Below, in pieces: positions 15,016 to 25,939 of a stretch of DNA of 28,432 nt; position 1 is the stretch's first letter, and each line of letters begins with the position of its first letter. The DNA lies in NCBI GenBank assembly GCA_035691285.1, contig DASSJI010000286.1:1-28432 (forward strand). The letters are read 5' to 3'. The position numbers and the translations under genes are program-made. A model generated the notes under the pieces. The model did not search any database. It worked only from the letters and a program-made list of their open reading frames with translations, and was not told the origin of the DNA. Origin of the DNA: DATFEN01 sp035691285 (lineage in GTDB: Bacteria; Acidobacteriota; Vicinamibacteria; Fen-336).

Positions 15016-16383
15016 ATGCGGGGAATGGCGCCTCTCGCTCCTTGGCTCCTCGCGGCCTCCGCCGCGGTCGCGCCGATGTCCGCGCCCCGCGCCATCGTCC
15101 TCGTCACCATCGACACGCTGCGGGCCGACCGCCTCGGCGCCTACGGCTACCGGCGGCCGACCACGCCGTTCCTCGACCGCCTGGCCCGCGAGGGCGCGCT
15201 CTTCGAGCACGCGTTCGCCTCGGCCGCGCACACCTCTCCGGCTCATGCGGCGCTCTTCACGGGCCTGCATCCGTCCCAGAGCGGCGTCCGCTCCAACGGC
15301 CAGGGACTGGCCGACGCGCCGGCGTATGCGACGCTGGCCGAGGTCCTGGACGGCGCGGGCTACGAAGGGGCGGCGGTCTCGGCGGTGAACTTCCTCAAGC
15401 CGATCACGCGAGGCTTCCACGAGGTCAGCGTCGGCCACGAGGTCAAGAGCTACCGGACCGCGGACGAGACCGTGGACCGCGCTCTGGCGTGGCTGGCGCG
15501 GCGGCGGCCGGGGCAGCGCTTCTTCCTGTGGCTGCACCTCTTCGACCCCCACCTGCCCGATCGGGCGCCGCCGGGGATGAAGAGCGCCCTGGCCTTCCCG
15601 ACCAAGCAGGCCGCGCACGCCTGGGCCGAAGCGCTCCTGCTCGAGCGCCCGAGCGTCGCGGGCGCCTACCGCACGCCTCTCGGCCTGGCGGCGAGGCACG
15701 CGGCCTACGACGCCGAGGTCGCCTTCGCCGACCGGGAGCTGCAGCGCCTGTTCGACCGGATGCAGGCTGCCCGCCTCAACGAGGGCGCGCTCTGGATCGT
15801 CACCTCGGATCACGGCGAGGGCCTCGGCGACCACGGCTACGACGGCCACGGCCCGCTGCTGTACGACGAAGCCCTGCACGTGCCGCTGATCGTGTGGAGC
15901 GGGGGCCTCTTCGCCGGGGCTCGGATCGGAGCGCTCGCCCGCCACGTCGACCTGCTGCCCACCCTCGCCGAGTGGACGAACGCGAAGCGACCGCCGCCGT
16001 CCGGCTTCACTCCGCCCGGCCGCTCGCTGCTGTCGGCCCTTCGGGATCCCGGACGTCCTCTGCCGCCTGCGTTCGTGTTCGCGCAGCGGCGGCCTCCGGG
16101 GCCGAAGCTCAGGGACTACGAGCCGGGTGAGGTCTTCGCCCTCCGCAGCCTGGAGCACAAGTACATCGTGCGCACGGCGGCGCAGGACGAGCTCTACGAC
16201 CTGCGCGCCGATCCCCTGGAGGCCACGAACCTTGCGGCGCGCCCGCTGCCCGTGCGACGAAGCCTGGAGCGGCTCGCCCGCGAGGCCTTCGCCCAGGCCG
16301 AGCGGGAGGGGGCGCGGTCCACCGCGCGGCCGGTGAGCCCCGAGGCCGAGGAGGAGCTGCGGGCGCTGGGGTACGTGCAGTGA
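15016..16383 (+). CDS. Sulfatase-fold hydrolase of the alkaline phosphatase superfamily, Thr at the nucleophile position
   Basis: A 455-residue exported protein with an N-terminal hydrophobic signal (APLAPWLLAASAAVAPMSA). The metal site starts TIDTLRADRLGAYGY (D33) and continues SDHGEGLGDHG (D265-H266). The motif that in true sulfatases reads C/S-x-P-x-R-x-x-L-x-T-G is here HTSPAHAALFTG: Thr73 replaces the formylglycine Cys/Ser and His77 replaces Arg. Without a modifiable residue it is unlikely to be an arylsulfatase. Thr nucleophiles are used by phosphodiesterase-like members of the superfamily. The protein ends EEELRALGYVQ, a tail common in Acidobacteriota homologues. An alternative start is the ATG at 15025; neither has a clear ribosome site. 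Its stop overlaps the next gene's GTG. Confidence 0.85.
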   Translation: MRGMAPLAPWLLAASAAVAPMSAPRAIVLVTIDTLRADRLGAYGYRRPTTPFLDRLAREGALFEHAFASAAHTSPAHAALFTGLHPSQSGVRSNGQGLADAPAYATLAEVLDGAGYEGAAVSAVNFLKPITRGFHEVSVGHEVKSYRTADETVDRALAWLARRRPGQRFFLWLHLFDPHLPDRAPPGMKSALAFPTKQAAHAWAEALLLERPSVAGAYRTPLGLAARHAAYDAEVAFADRELQRLFDRMQAARLNEGALWIVTSDHGEGLGDHGYDGHGPLLYDEALHVPLIVWSGGLFAGARIGALARHVDLLPTLAEWTNAKRPPPSGFTPPGRSLLSALRDPGRPLPPAFVFAQRRPPGPKLRDYEPGEVFALRSLEHKYIVRTAAQDELYDLRADPLEATNLAARPLPVRRSLERLAREAFAQAEREGARSTARPVSPEAEEELRALGYVQ

Positions 16384-17120
16384 GACGGGCCGTCTCGTTG
16401 ACCCTTGCGGCCGGACTCGTCGCCTGCGCGACGTCCTCCGGAACTCCGCCCGTCGCGACCCGGGCGCATTCGGGCGGCTACCCCGCTCCCACGATCCGCT
16501 GGGCGCGGACGTCCGCGGAGTATCGCGTCCTCGCTCTCCAGGCCTATGGCCTGGCGCGCGAGCGCGTTCTCGCGGCCGCGGCGGGACGCGCGCCGCGGAG
16601 CTGGGCCGTCATCCTCGACATCGACGAGACCGTGCTCGACACCTCCCTCTACGCCAACGAGCGGATGGCGGCGGGCTCAGGCTACGACGAGGCGTCATGG
16701 GCCGAGCACGTGCGGCGGCGCGTCGATTCCGCCGTCCCCGGCGCGCGCGGGTTCCTCGAGGCCGTCCGCGGACACGGCGGAGTGATCGCCCTGGTCAGCA
16801 ATCGCCGCGAGCCGGTGTGCGAGGACACGCGACGGAACCTCGAGGCCGAGCGCTTGCCGTTCGACGTGGTGCTGTGCCGACCCGAGGGCGGCCCCGGAGA
16901 CAAGGAGCCGCGTTTCCGCCAGGTGGCCGAGGGAGCCGCACTGCCCGGGCTCGGGCCGCTCGAGGTGCTCGCTTTCGTCGGCGACAACATCCTCGACTTT
17001 CCCGGTGGCGCACAGACCCTGCGGGACGCGCCGGAGGAGGCCCTGGCCGGTTTCGGGACGCGTTTCTTCCTCCTGCCAAACCCCGTGTACGGCTCCTGGG
17101 AGCGGAACGCGGATCGCTAG
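16380..17120 (+). CDS. HAD-type class C acid phosphatase, lipoprotein e(P4)-like
   Basis: A 246-residue protein. Residues 1-16 form a lipoprotein signal with lipobox L-V-A-C16, so it should be lipid-anchored in the envelope. The HAD catalytic motif is AVILDIDETVLDTS (D80, D82, T84), followed by ALVSNRRE (motif II), GDKEPRF (candidate motif III Lys) and FVGDNILDF (motif IV acidic pair). Members dephosphorylate nucleoside monophosphates and other phosphomonoesters outside the cytoplasm. The start is the GTG at 16380, overlapping the upstream TGA (GTGA), so it is translationally coupled to the sulfatase-fold gene. This supports a shared role in breaking down phosphate esters. Confidence 0.92.
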   Translation: MRRAVSLTLAAGLVACATSSGTPPVATRAHSGGYPAPTIRWARTSAEYRVLALQAYGLARERVLAAAAGRAPRSWAVILDIDETVLDTSLYANERMAAGSGYDEASWAEHVRRRVDSAVPGARGFLEAVRGHGGVIALVSNRREPVCEDTRRNLEAERLPFDVVLCRPEGGPGDKEPRFRQVAEGAALPGLGPLEVLAFVGDNILDFPGGAQTLRDAPEEALAGFGTRFFLLPNPVYGSWERNADR

Positions 17121-17122
17121 AG

Positions 17123-18040
17123 CTACCGCCGGGGCACGACCACCGCCAGCGCGTCGCGCAGCCGCCGGAGCACGACGGGCGGCAGCAGCCGGAGCTCTCG
17201 CAGCCTGCGGGGGCGCGCGCGGCGAACCTCGGCGAGGGATAGCGCGTCGGCAAAGACCATGTCGGCGGCCTTCACCAGACGTTGCCACTCCGAGGCGGCC
17301 TGGCGCAGCCGTGCCTCGACGAGCAGCTCGTCGCCTCGAAGGCTGCGCACGAGCACCGAGGCGAAAGGCAGGACGGTCGGCGAATGGGACACGACCAGCA
17401 GGATCGCCCCCGCGGGGAGGGAGACGACGGCGTGCCGGTCCTCGGGCGAAACCTCGAGGTTGACGCTCTCGACTGCCGCGCCGGGTGCGATCGCGCGCAC
17501 GCGCTCGAGGTGATAGGGCAGCGTGACGGCGAGGGCTCCGGTGAGCCGCTCCGGGCGTTCCTGAAGTTCGACCACGCTGCAGAAGGAAGCGGGGATCCCC
17601 AGCGCGTCCTCCAGCTCGCGCGCCAAGAGCTCCCCCATCTCTCGGGACGCGTCGATGGCCACGATCCGGTCCGGCGGCGTGCCCTGCAGCCATCGCACGA
17701 CTGCGGCGCGGACCTCGTTGCCCGAGTAGCGCTCGAGGGCCAGGTGCAGCGAGAGCCGGATCATCTCGTCGAGGTCCCGGGCGTCCTGCGGAGCCTTGGG
17801 CCCGGACGAGCGCACGAACACGCCCGAGCCGGGCCTCAGCTCCAGGTGGCCGGCGTCCTCGAGGAGCTGATAGGCCGCGGAGACGGTGTTCGCATGGACG
17901 CGGAGCCGGCGCGCGAGGGCGCGGACGCTGGGCAACCGCTGCCCGGCCTTGAAGTCTCCGCCCAGGATCTTCAGCTCGATCTGCGCCTTGATCTGGTCGC
18001 GCACGGAAACCCCGCCGCGACGGCTGAGGACGATGTCCAT
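17123..18040 (-). CDS. GntR-type transcriptional regulator with non-standard effector domain
   Basis: A 305-residue protein. Residues 1-~78 are a GntR winged helix: VSVRDQIKAQIELKILGGDF, GQRLPSVRALARRLRVHANT, and VSAAYQLLEDAGHLELRPGS with GVFV. The rest does not look like UTRA, FCD or the aminotransferase fold of MocR. It contains SASREMGEL-like and 'LVVSHSPTVLPFASVLVRSL' segments resembling part of a ligand-binding alpha/beta fold, but I do not recognise it. The open frame extends far upstream, but homology begins at the ATG at 18040. A CATAAT hexamer lies 7 bases before that ATG, supporting this start and a leaderless transcript. It is divergent from the histidine kinase gene; its targets are unknown. 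Confidence 0.85.
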   Translation of the reverse strand: MDIVLSRRGGVSVRDQIKAQIELKILGGDFKAGQRLPSVRALARRLRVHANTVSAAYQLLEDAGHLELRPGSGVFVRSSGPKAPQDARDLDEMIRLSLHLALERYSGNEVRAAVVRWLQGTPPDRIVAIDASREMGELLARELEDALGIPASFCSVVELQERPERLTGALAVTLPYHLERVRAIAPGAAVESVNLEVSPEDRHAVVSLPAGAILLVVSHSPTVLPFASVLVRSLRGDELLVEARLRQAASEWQRLVKAADMVFADALSLAEVRRARPRRLRELRLLPPVVLRRLRDALAVVVPRR

Positions 18041-18047
18041 CGGCCGG

Positions 18048-18053
18048 ATTATG
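18048..18053 (-). promoter_or_regulatory. Candidate leaderless -10 element of the GntR gene
   Basis: CATAAT (5 of 6 match to TATAAT) ends 7 bases before the ATG at 18040. No Shine-Dalgarno sequence lies between. Confidence 0.4.
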
Positions 18054-18114
18054 CCGCAAGGACGAATCGCAACCTCATAACGCATCTTTTGCGCACTCAC
18101 CTGCGGGACTGCGC

Positions 18115-18120
18115 TACGAT
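18115..18120 (+). promoter_or_regulatory. Possible -10 element for the histidine kinase operon
   Basis: TACGAT (4 of 6) lies in the 146-base divergent region between the GntR and kinase genes, 66 bases before the kinase ATG. No convincing -35 is seen at 16-18 bases. Nothing else is recognised in the interval. Confidence 0.2.
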
Positions 18121-18186
18121 TGCGCCACGAAGGGGCAGAAAACCACGTCTGCGGCGCTGGCGCAGGATCTGCACAGTGATCGGCCG

Positions 18187-19974
18187 ATGGCGGAATCCGT
18201 CCGGCCGATCGACCAGGACATCGGGACTCGCGAGCGGCAGCTCGCGATCCTGTCGGCGGTTGCGGAGCGGATCCACGCCGCTGAAGAGACCCAGGAGGTC
18301 CTCGACATCTGCCTCGACGAGATCCTCGAGGGGCTGGGCCTCGAAACGGCCTGGATCTTCCTCGGCGAGCAGAACGATCAGAAGCTCCGCCTGGCCGCGG
18401 CCAAGGGCGTGGCGCCCGCCTACCTCGAGGAGATGCACCGAGAGGGTCTGTCCGACTGCCTGTGCCCGGAGGTCTTCTGGACCGGCCACACCATGCAGGC
18501 CCGCAACACGACCCAGTGCCCGCGGATGCCGGCGATCGTCGAAGGCCTGGACTCGCCGGTGGCACACGCCTGCATCCCGCTGCGGATGCAGGGCAGCTCG
18601 GTGCGCGGGGTGCTGAACGTCGCCGCGCGGCCGGGTCAGGAGTTCGGCGACGACGAGCTGCACTTCCTCGAAACGCTCGGCCACCAGCTCTGCATCGCGA
18701 TCGAGCGCGCCGAGCACCGGCGCGCCGAGCAGCTGCGGAACCAGGAGGCGCGTGCCCTGGCGGCGATCAACAAGGCCATCGGCGGCTCCCTCGACGTGTC
18801 GGCGGTGCTCCGAGCCGTGGGGCGGTCGGCGCGCGAGGTCCTGTCAGCCGATCGCGTCCAGATCTTCCTCGGCGACGACCCGCGCCGCCTCGTCGTGGCG
18901 CAGCTCACGGGGCTACCGCATCCCGAGCTGGTCGAAGGCCAGGCCATCGACCTCGAGGCCTGGGACGCGCGCATCCAGAGGCGCGCCCTCGAGGAGCGCC
19001 GGCTCTTCGAGGTGGCCGATTGGGCGCATGACGAGCGGGTGAACCGGCGGCTCGCGCGGCGGTGGGACACCGGCTCCGCCATCGTCGTGCCGCTCGTGGC
19101 CCGGGAGCGCACGCTGGGCCTCATGGTCGTCACGCGCATCCAGCCACACCGCTGGACGCCGGAGCAGCTCGAGGCCGCCGAGGCGCTGGCCGGCCAGGCC
19201 TCGGTCGCGATCGAGAACGCGCGGCTCTACGAGGAGAGCCGCAAGGCCTACGAAGGCCTGAAGGAAGCCCAGCAGCGGCTGCTGCAGAACGAGCGGATGG
19301 CGCTCCTGGGCACCTTCGCCTCGGGGCTGGCCCACGAGGTCCGCAATCCGCTCAACTCCATCGCGCTGCAGCTCTCGCTCCTCGAGCGCCGCATCGCGGG
19401 GGTCGACTCGAAGCTGATGGACCAGCTCGAGGAGCTGGTCGGCGTCATCCGCGAGGAGATCCGCCGCCTGGACGCGCTCGTCGGGGACTTCCTGTACTTC
19501 TCCAAGACCAGCCGCATCCAGTTCCAGGATGGCGACCTCGACGCCCTCATGGACGAGGTGACCCGCCTGCTGCGCCCCGAGGCGCGGGGCGCCGGCGTCA
19601 CGCTCCGGCGGCAGCGGACGGGCGGCGCCGTCCCGCGGCTGCGGATGGACGCCGAGAAGATCAAGCAGGTCGTCATCAACCTGGTGCGCAACGCGATCGA
19701 GGCCATGCCGGACGGCGGTCTCGTGGCCCTCGAGAGCGGCGCGCGGGACGGGCGCGCCCTCGTGGTGGTCCGGGACAACGGCCCGGGGCTGCCCGACGGG
19801 ATCGACGTGTTCCAGCTGTTCGTGACCACGAAGCCCAAGGGGACGGGGCTGGGCCTCTCCATCGCCCAGCAGATCGTGCTCGCCCATGGCGGCGAGATCG
19901 GCGCTTCGAGCGAGCCGGGGAAGGGCACGACGTTCACGATCGCCCTGCCCCTGGAGGATGCACATGGAAGCTAA
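18187..19974 (+). CDS. Cytoplasmic sensor histidine kinase, GAF-GAF-HisKA-HATPase
   Basis: A 595-residue protein with no membrane segment. Residues ~15-178 form a first GAF domain carrying four cysteines, C91, C93, C111 and C129 (SDCLCPEVFWTG, TQCPRMP, AHACIPLR). Residues ~185-348 form a second GAF, ending AGQASVAIENARLYEES. A short coiled coil leads to HisKA with H383 (FASGLAHEVRNPLNSIALQL). The ATPase domain has the N box (NLVRNAIEAM), G1 (DNGPGLP, 530-536) and G2 (GTGLGLS). It should autophosphorylate H383 and pass phosphate to the response regulator encoded next, whose start overlaps its end. The cysteine cluster suggests a metal, Fe-S or redox signal, not yet shown. The start ATG has no clear ribosome site. 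Confidence 0.92.
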   Translation: MAESVRPIDQDIGTRERQLAILSAVAERIHAAEETQEVLDICLDEILEGLGLETAWIFLGEQNDQKLRLAAAKGVAPAYLEEMHREGLSDCLCPEVFWTGHTMQARNTTQCPRMPAIVEGLDSPVAHACIPLRMQGSSVRGVLNVAARPGQEFGDDELHFLETLGHQLCIAIERAEHRRAEQLRNQEARALAAINKAIGGSLDVSAVLRAVGRSAREVLSADRVQIFLGDDPRRLVVAQLTGLPHPELVEGQAIDLEAWDARIQRRALEERRLFEVADWAHDERVNRRLARRWDTGSAIVVPLVARERTLGLMVVTRIQPHRWTPEQLEAAEALAGQASVAIENARLYEESRKAYEGLKEAQQRLLQNERMALLGTFASGLAHEVRNPLNSIALQLSLLERRIAGVDSKLMDQLEELVGVIREEIRRLDALVGDFLYFSKTSRIQFQDGDLDALMDEVTRLLRPEARGAGVTLRRQRTGGAVPRLRMDAEKIKQVVINLVRNAIEAMPDGGLVALESGARDGRALVVVRDNGPGLPDGIDVFQLFVTTKPKGTGLGLSIAQQIVLAHGGEIGASSEPGKGTTFTIALPLEDAHGS

Positions 19975-21376
19975 GGGTCGGATCGTCGTGATCGACGACG
20001 AGGTGAACGCGGCGGCAGCCCTCGAGACGCTGCTCCGCGAGGACGGCTACGAGGTGGCGCGGGCTCACGAGGGTCGCGCGGGACTGCAGCTCCTGGAGAA
20101 GACGGATCCTGACATCGTCCTCACGGACCTCCGCATGCCGGGCATGGACGGCCTGCAGCTCCTGACCCGCATCAAGGAGATCCGGCCCGAGACGATGGTG
20201 ATCCTGATGACGGCCTACGGCACCGTCAAGACCGCGGTCAAGGCCATGAAGCTCGGAGCCGAGGACTACGTCGGCAAGCCGATCGACGTCGAGGAGCTGG
20301 AGGTGATCCTGCAGCGCGCCATCGAGAAGAAGCGGCTGCTCGAGGAGGCCCGTCTGCTCCGCGAGCGCCTCGACCACAAGTACAACCTCGACAACCTCGT
20401 GGGCGAGAGCCCCGAGATGCTGGCGGCGTTCAAGACCATCCGTCAGGTGGCGGCCTCGAACTCCTCGGTGCTGCTGCTCGGAGAGAGCGGCACGGGCAAG
20501 GAGCTCTTCGCCCAGGCTCTCCACCAGAACAGCCCGCGCCGCAGCAAGCCTTTCGTGCGGGTGGCGTGCGCGTCCCTGCCGGAGACGCTCCTCGAGAGCG
20601 AGCTGTTCGGGCACGAGAAGGGCTCGTTCACCGGCGCCGTGTACAGCCGCGCGGGCCGCTTCGAGGTGGCCGACGGCGGCACGCTCTTCCTCGACGAGAT
20701 CGGCGACATCTCGCCCACGGTCCAGGTCAAGCTGCTCCGCTTCCTCGAAGAGCGCGAGTTCGAACGCGTCGGCGGCAACAAGACCTACAAGGTGGACGTG
20801 CGGATCGTCGCGGCCACCCATCGCGACCTCAAGAAGAAGATGGAGGAGGGCTCGTTCCGGGAGGACCTGTACTACCGGCTCAACGTCATCGAAGTCCTGA
20901 TCCCGCCGCTCCGGGAGCGGGCGGGAGACATCCCCCTCCTGGCCCAGCACTTCCTGCGCAAGTATTCCACCGCGAACTCGAAGACCCTGCGCTTCTCCGA
21001 CGAGGTGCTGGCGCTCCTGCTGCAGCACCGCTGGCCCGGAAACGTCCGCGAGCTGGAGAACGCTATCGAGCGCGCGGTCGTCCTCGCCGACACCGACGTG
21101 CTGACCCTCGCGCACTTCCCGACACTGCGCCGCGTCGCGGCCCCAGAGGAGCCCAGGACCGCCTCGGGCTGCGGCGCCGCGATCCCGGGCAGCAGCCTGG
21201 CGGAGATCGAGAAGGAGGCCATCCTCCGCACCCTCGAGGCCGTGGGCGGCAGCACGTCGCGAGCGGCGGCGCTGCTCCACATCAGCCCCCGGAAGATCCA
21301 GTACAAGCTGAAGGAGTACAAGCAGGCGGGGGCGGTGCTCGTGCGGAGCGACGAGCACGCGCTCGTGGGCAGGTAG
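19964..21376 (+). CDS. NtrC-type sigma-54-dependent response regulator
   Basis: A 470-residue regulator. Residues ~5-120 are a receiver with phospho-acceptor D55 (IVLTDLRMPGMDG), T83 and K105. Residues ~144-375 are the AAA+ domain: Walker A GESGTGKE (173-180), the sigma-54 contact loop written GSFTGA (220-225) rather than GAFTGA, Walker B LFLDE (241-245) and the WPGNVRELEN segment. The C-terminal Fis-type helix-turn-helix is RAAALLHISPRKIQYKLKEY (433-452). It activates sigma-54 promoters on phosphorylation by the upstream kinase. The ATG at 19964 follows GGAGG (19953-19957) and overlaps the kinase end by 11 bases. Its target may be the CBS/nifJ genes downstream, although I could not find a -24/-12 promoter there. 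Confidence 0.95.
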   Translation: MEAKGRIVVIDDEVNAAAALETLLREDGYEVARAHEGRAGLQLLEKTDPDIVLTDLRMPGMDGLQLLTRIKEIRPETMVILMTAYGTVKTAVKAMKLGAEDYVGKPIDVEELEVILQRAIEKKRLLEEARLLRERLDHKYNLDNLVGESPEMLAAFKTIRQVAASNSSVLLLGESGTGKELFAQALHQNSPRRSKPFVRVACASLPETLLESELFGHEKGSFTGAVYSRAGRFEVADGGTLFLDEIGDISPTVQVKLLRFLEEREFERVGGNKTYKVDVRIVAATHRDLKKKMEEGSFREDLYYRLNVIEVLIPPLRERAGDIPLLAQHFLRKYSTANSKTLRFSDEVLALLLQHRWPGNVRELENAIERAVVLADTDVLTLAHFPTLRRVAAPEEPRTASGCGAAIPGSSLAEIEKEAILRTLEAVGGSTSRAAALLHISPRKIQYKLKEYKQAGAVLVRSDEHALVGR

Positions 21377-21428
21377 AAAGCCCCTCGCTTCGGTTGGGCC
21401 CCCACGCTTGACCTCCCCCCAAGAGGGC

Positions 21429-21454
21429 GGGAGGGCTGTGTGGCCCATCCTCCC
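21429..21454 (+). terminator. Weak candidate terminator after the response regulator
   Basis: GGGAGG (21429-21434) pairs with CCTCCC (21449-21454), with a possible inner GGC/GCC pairing, followed by a modestly T-rich stretch. It lies 53 bases past the regulator stop in the 194-base gap before the CBS gene. The gap also holds the 10-base palindrome TTGCGCGCAA (21470-21479). Confidence 0.3.
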
Positions 21455-21570
21455 CGTCGTTTCTCGCGCTTGCGCGCAAATGCCTCGGCGGCACCTGACG
21501 CTTCCGCAAAGGCTGCGGGCCGGAGCGCGCGAAACCCGGCGTGCCGCGGCCCGGCGCGCTGGCCCACGTC

Positions 21571-22329
21571 ATGCAGAGTGACTTCGCCGGTAACGCCATG
21601 GCACTCACGGTCGGCGAGATCATGAGCAAGGAGCTCTTCAGCGTGAGGCCCACGGACGCGGCCGAGGACGCGCTCAACGGGATCCTTGCTCTCGGAATCA
21701 CGGGGGCGCCGGTCCTCGACGACGAGTGCCGGCCCCTCGGCATGGTGTCGCTCCGGAACTTCGTCGGCCGCCGGCCGGGCGACCGGGTTGCGGACCGGAT
21801 GACGACGCCCGCGGCAACGCTCTCCGTGAGCGCGAGCGTCGCCGAGGCCGGACGCCTGCTGGCCGAGACCGGACGCCGCCGGCTCACCGCCGTCGACGCC
21901 GCGGGACGCGCCGTCGGCGTCGTATCGGCCCTCGACGTGTTGCGCGGCCTGCTCGGCCTCCCGATCGTCCACCCGGCTCCGTTCCCCCACATGGACCTCG
22001 CGGCGGGATTCGTCTGGACCGACGAGCTGCCCCTCGAGCCCGCCATGTTTCCCGCGGCCGTGGAGGGTCCCGGGCTGCTCGTCCTCGTCCACGGCGGCTC
22101 CGGCAACCCGGAGCGGATCGTCTGGGCCGAGGCCTGCGACAACGTGCGCGCGCGCCTTCAGGACATGCTGGCCGCGCCCCAGACCGAGGAGCCGCTTCTC
22201 GCCTTCTGGCTGAAGCGGCCCCCGCTGCGCTTCCGCGCCGCGTCGGCCCTCAACTCGTCCGAGCGCCGGGAGGCAGCCGACGCCCTGCGCCGGCGCGCTC
22301 GTCTTCCCACCACCGAATCCTGGATCTGA
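21571..22329 (+). CDS. CBS-domain protein with unrecognised C-terminal domain
   Basis: A 252-residue protein. Two CBS motifs occupy roughly residues 10-130: LTVGEIMSKELFSVRPTDAA with GAPVLDDECRPLGMVSLR, then VADRMTTPAATLSVSASVAE with LTAVDAAGRAVGVVSALDVL. CBS pairs bind adenosyl ligands such as AMP, ATP or SAM and adjust partner activity. The last ~115 residues (from HPAPFPHMDLAAGFVWTDEL onwards) contain a beta-rich stretch, GPGLLVLVHGGSGNPERIVW, and match no family I know. The start is uncertain: ATGs at 21571 and 21598 and a GTG at 21541 are in frame and none has a good ribosome site. It ends 5 bases before nifJ, so it may report energy charge to, or regulate, the oxidoreductase. Confidence 0.8.
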   Translation: MQSDFAGNAMALTVGEIMSKELFSVRPTDAAEDALNGILALGITGAPVLDDECRPLGMVSLRNFVGRRPGDRVADRMTTPAATLSVSASVAEAGRLLAETGRRRLTAVDAAGRAVGVVSALDVLRGLLGLPIVHPAPFPHMDLAAGFVWTDELPLEPAMFPAAVEGPGLLVLVHGGSGNPERIVWAEACDNVRARLQDMLAAPQTEEPLLAFWLKRPPLRFRAASALNSSERREAADALRRRARLPTTESWI

Positions 22330-22334
22330 AGAGC

Positions 22335-25931
<3,597 letters not shown>

Positions 25932-25939
25932 GAGGCGTC

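Noticed and set aside
15016..16383. Calling this gene an arylsulfatase
   Set aside because: The formylglycine Cys/Ser is replaced by Thr and the signature Arg by His, so sulfatase activity is unlikely.
21470..21479. TTGCGCGCAA palindrome as a regulator site
   Set aside because: A 10-base GC-rich palindrome in such DNA can arise by chance, and no second copy was noticed.
21377..21597. Sigma-54 (-24/-12) promoter before the CBS gene
   Set aside because: I looked for GG-N10-GC patterns with TGGCAC/TTGC context. GGCAC near 21495 lacks a correctly spaced GC, so nothing can be called.
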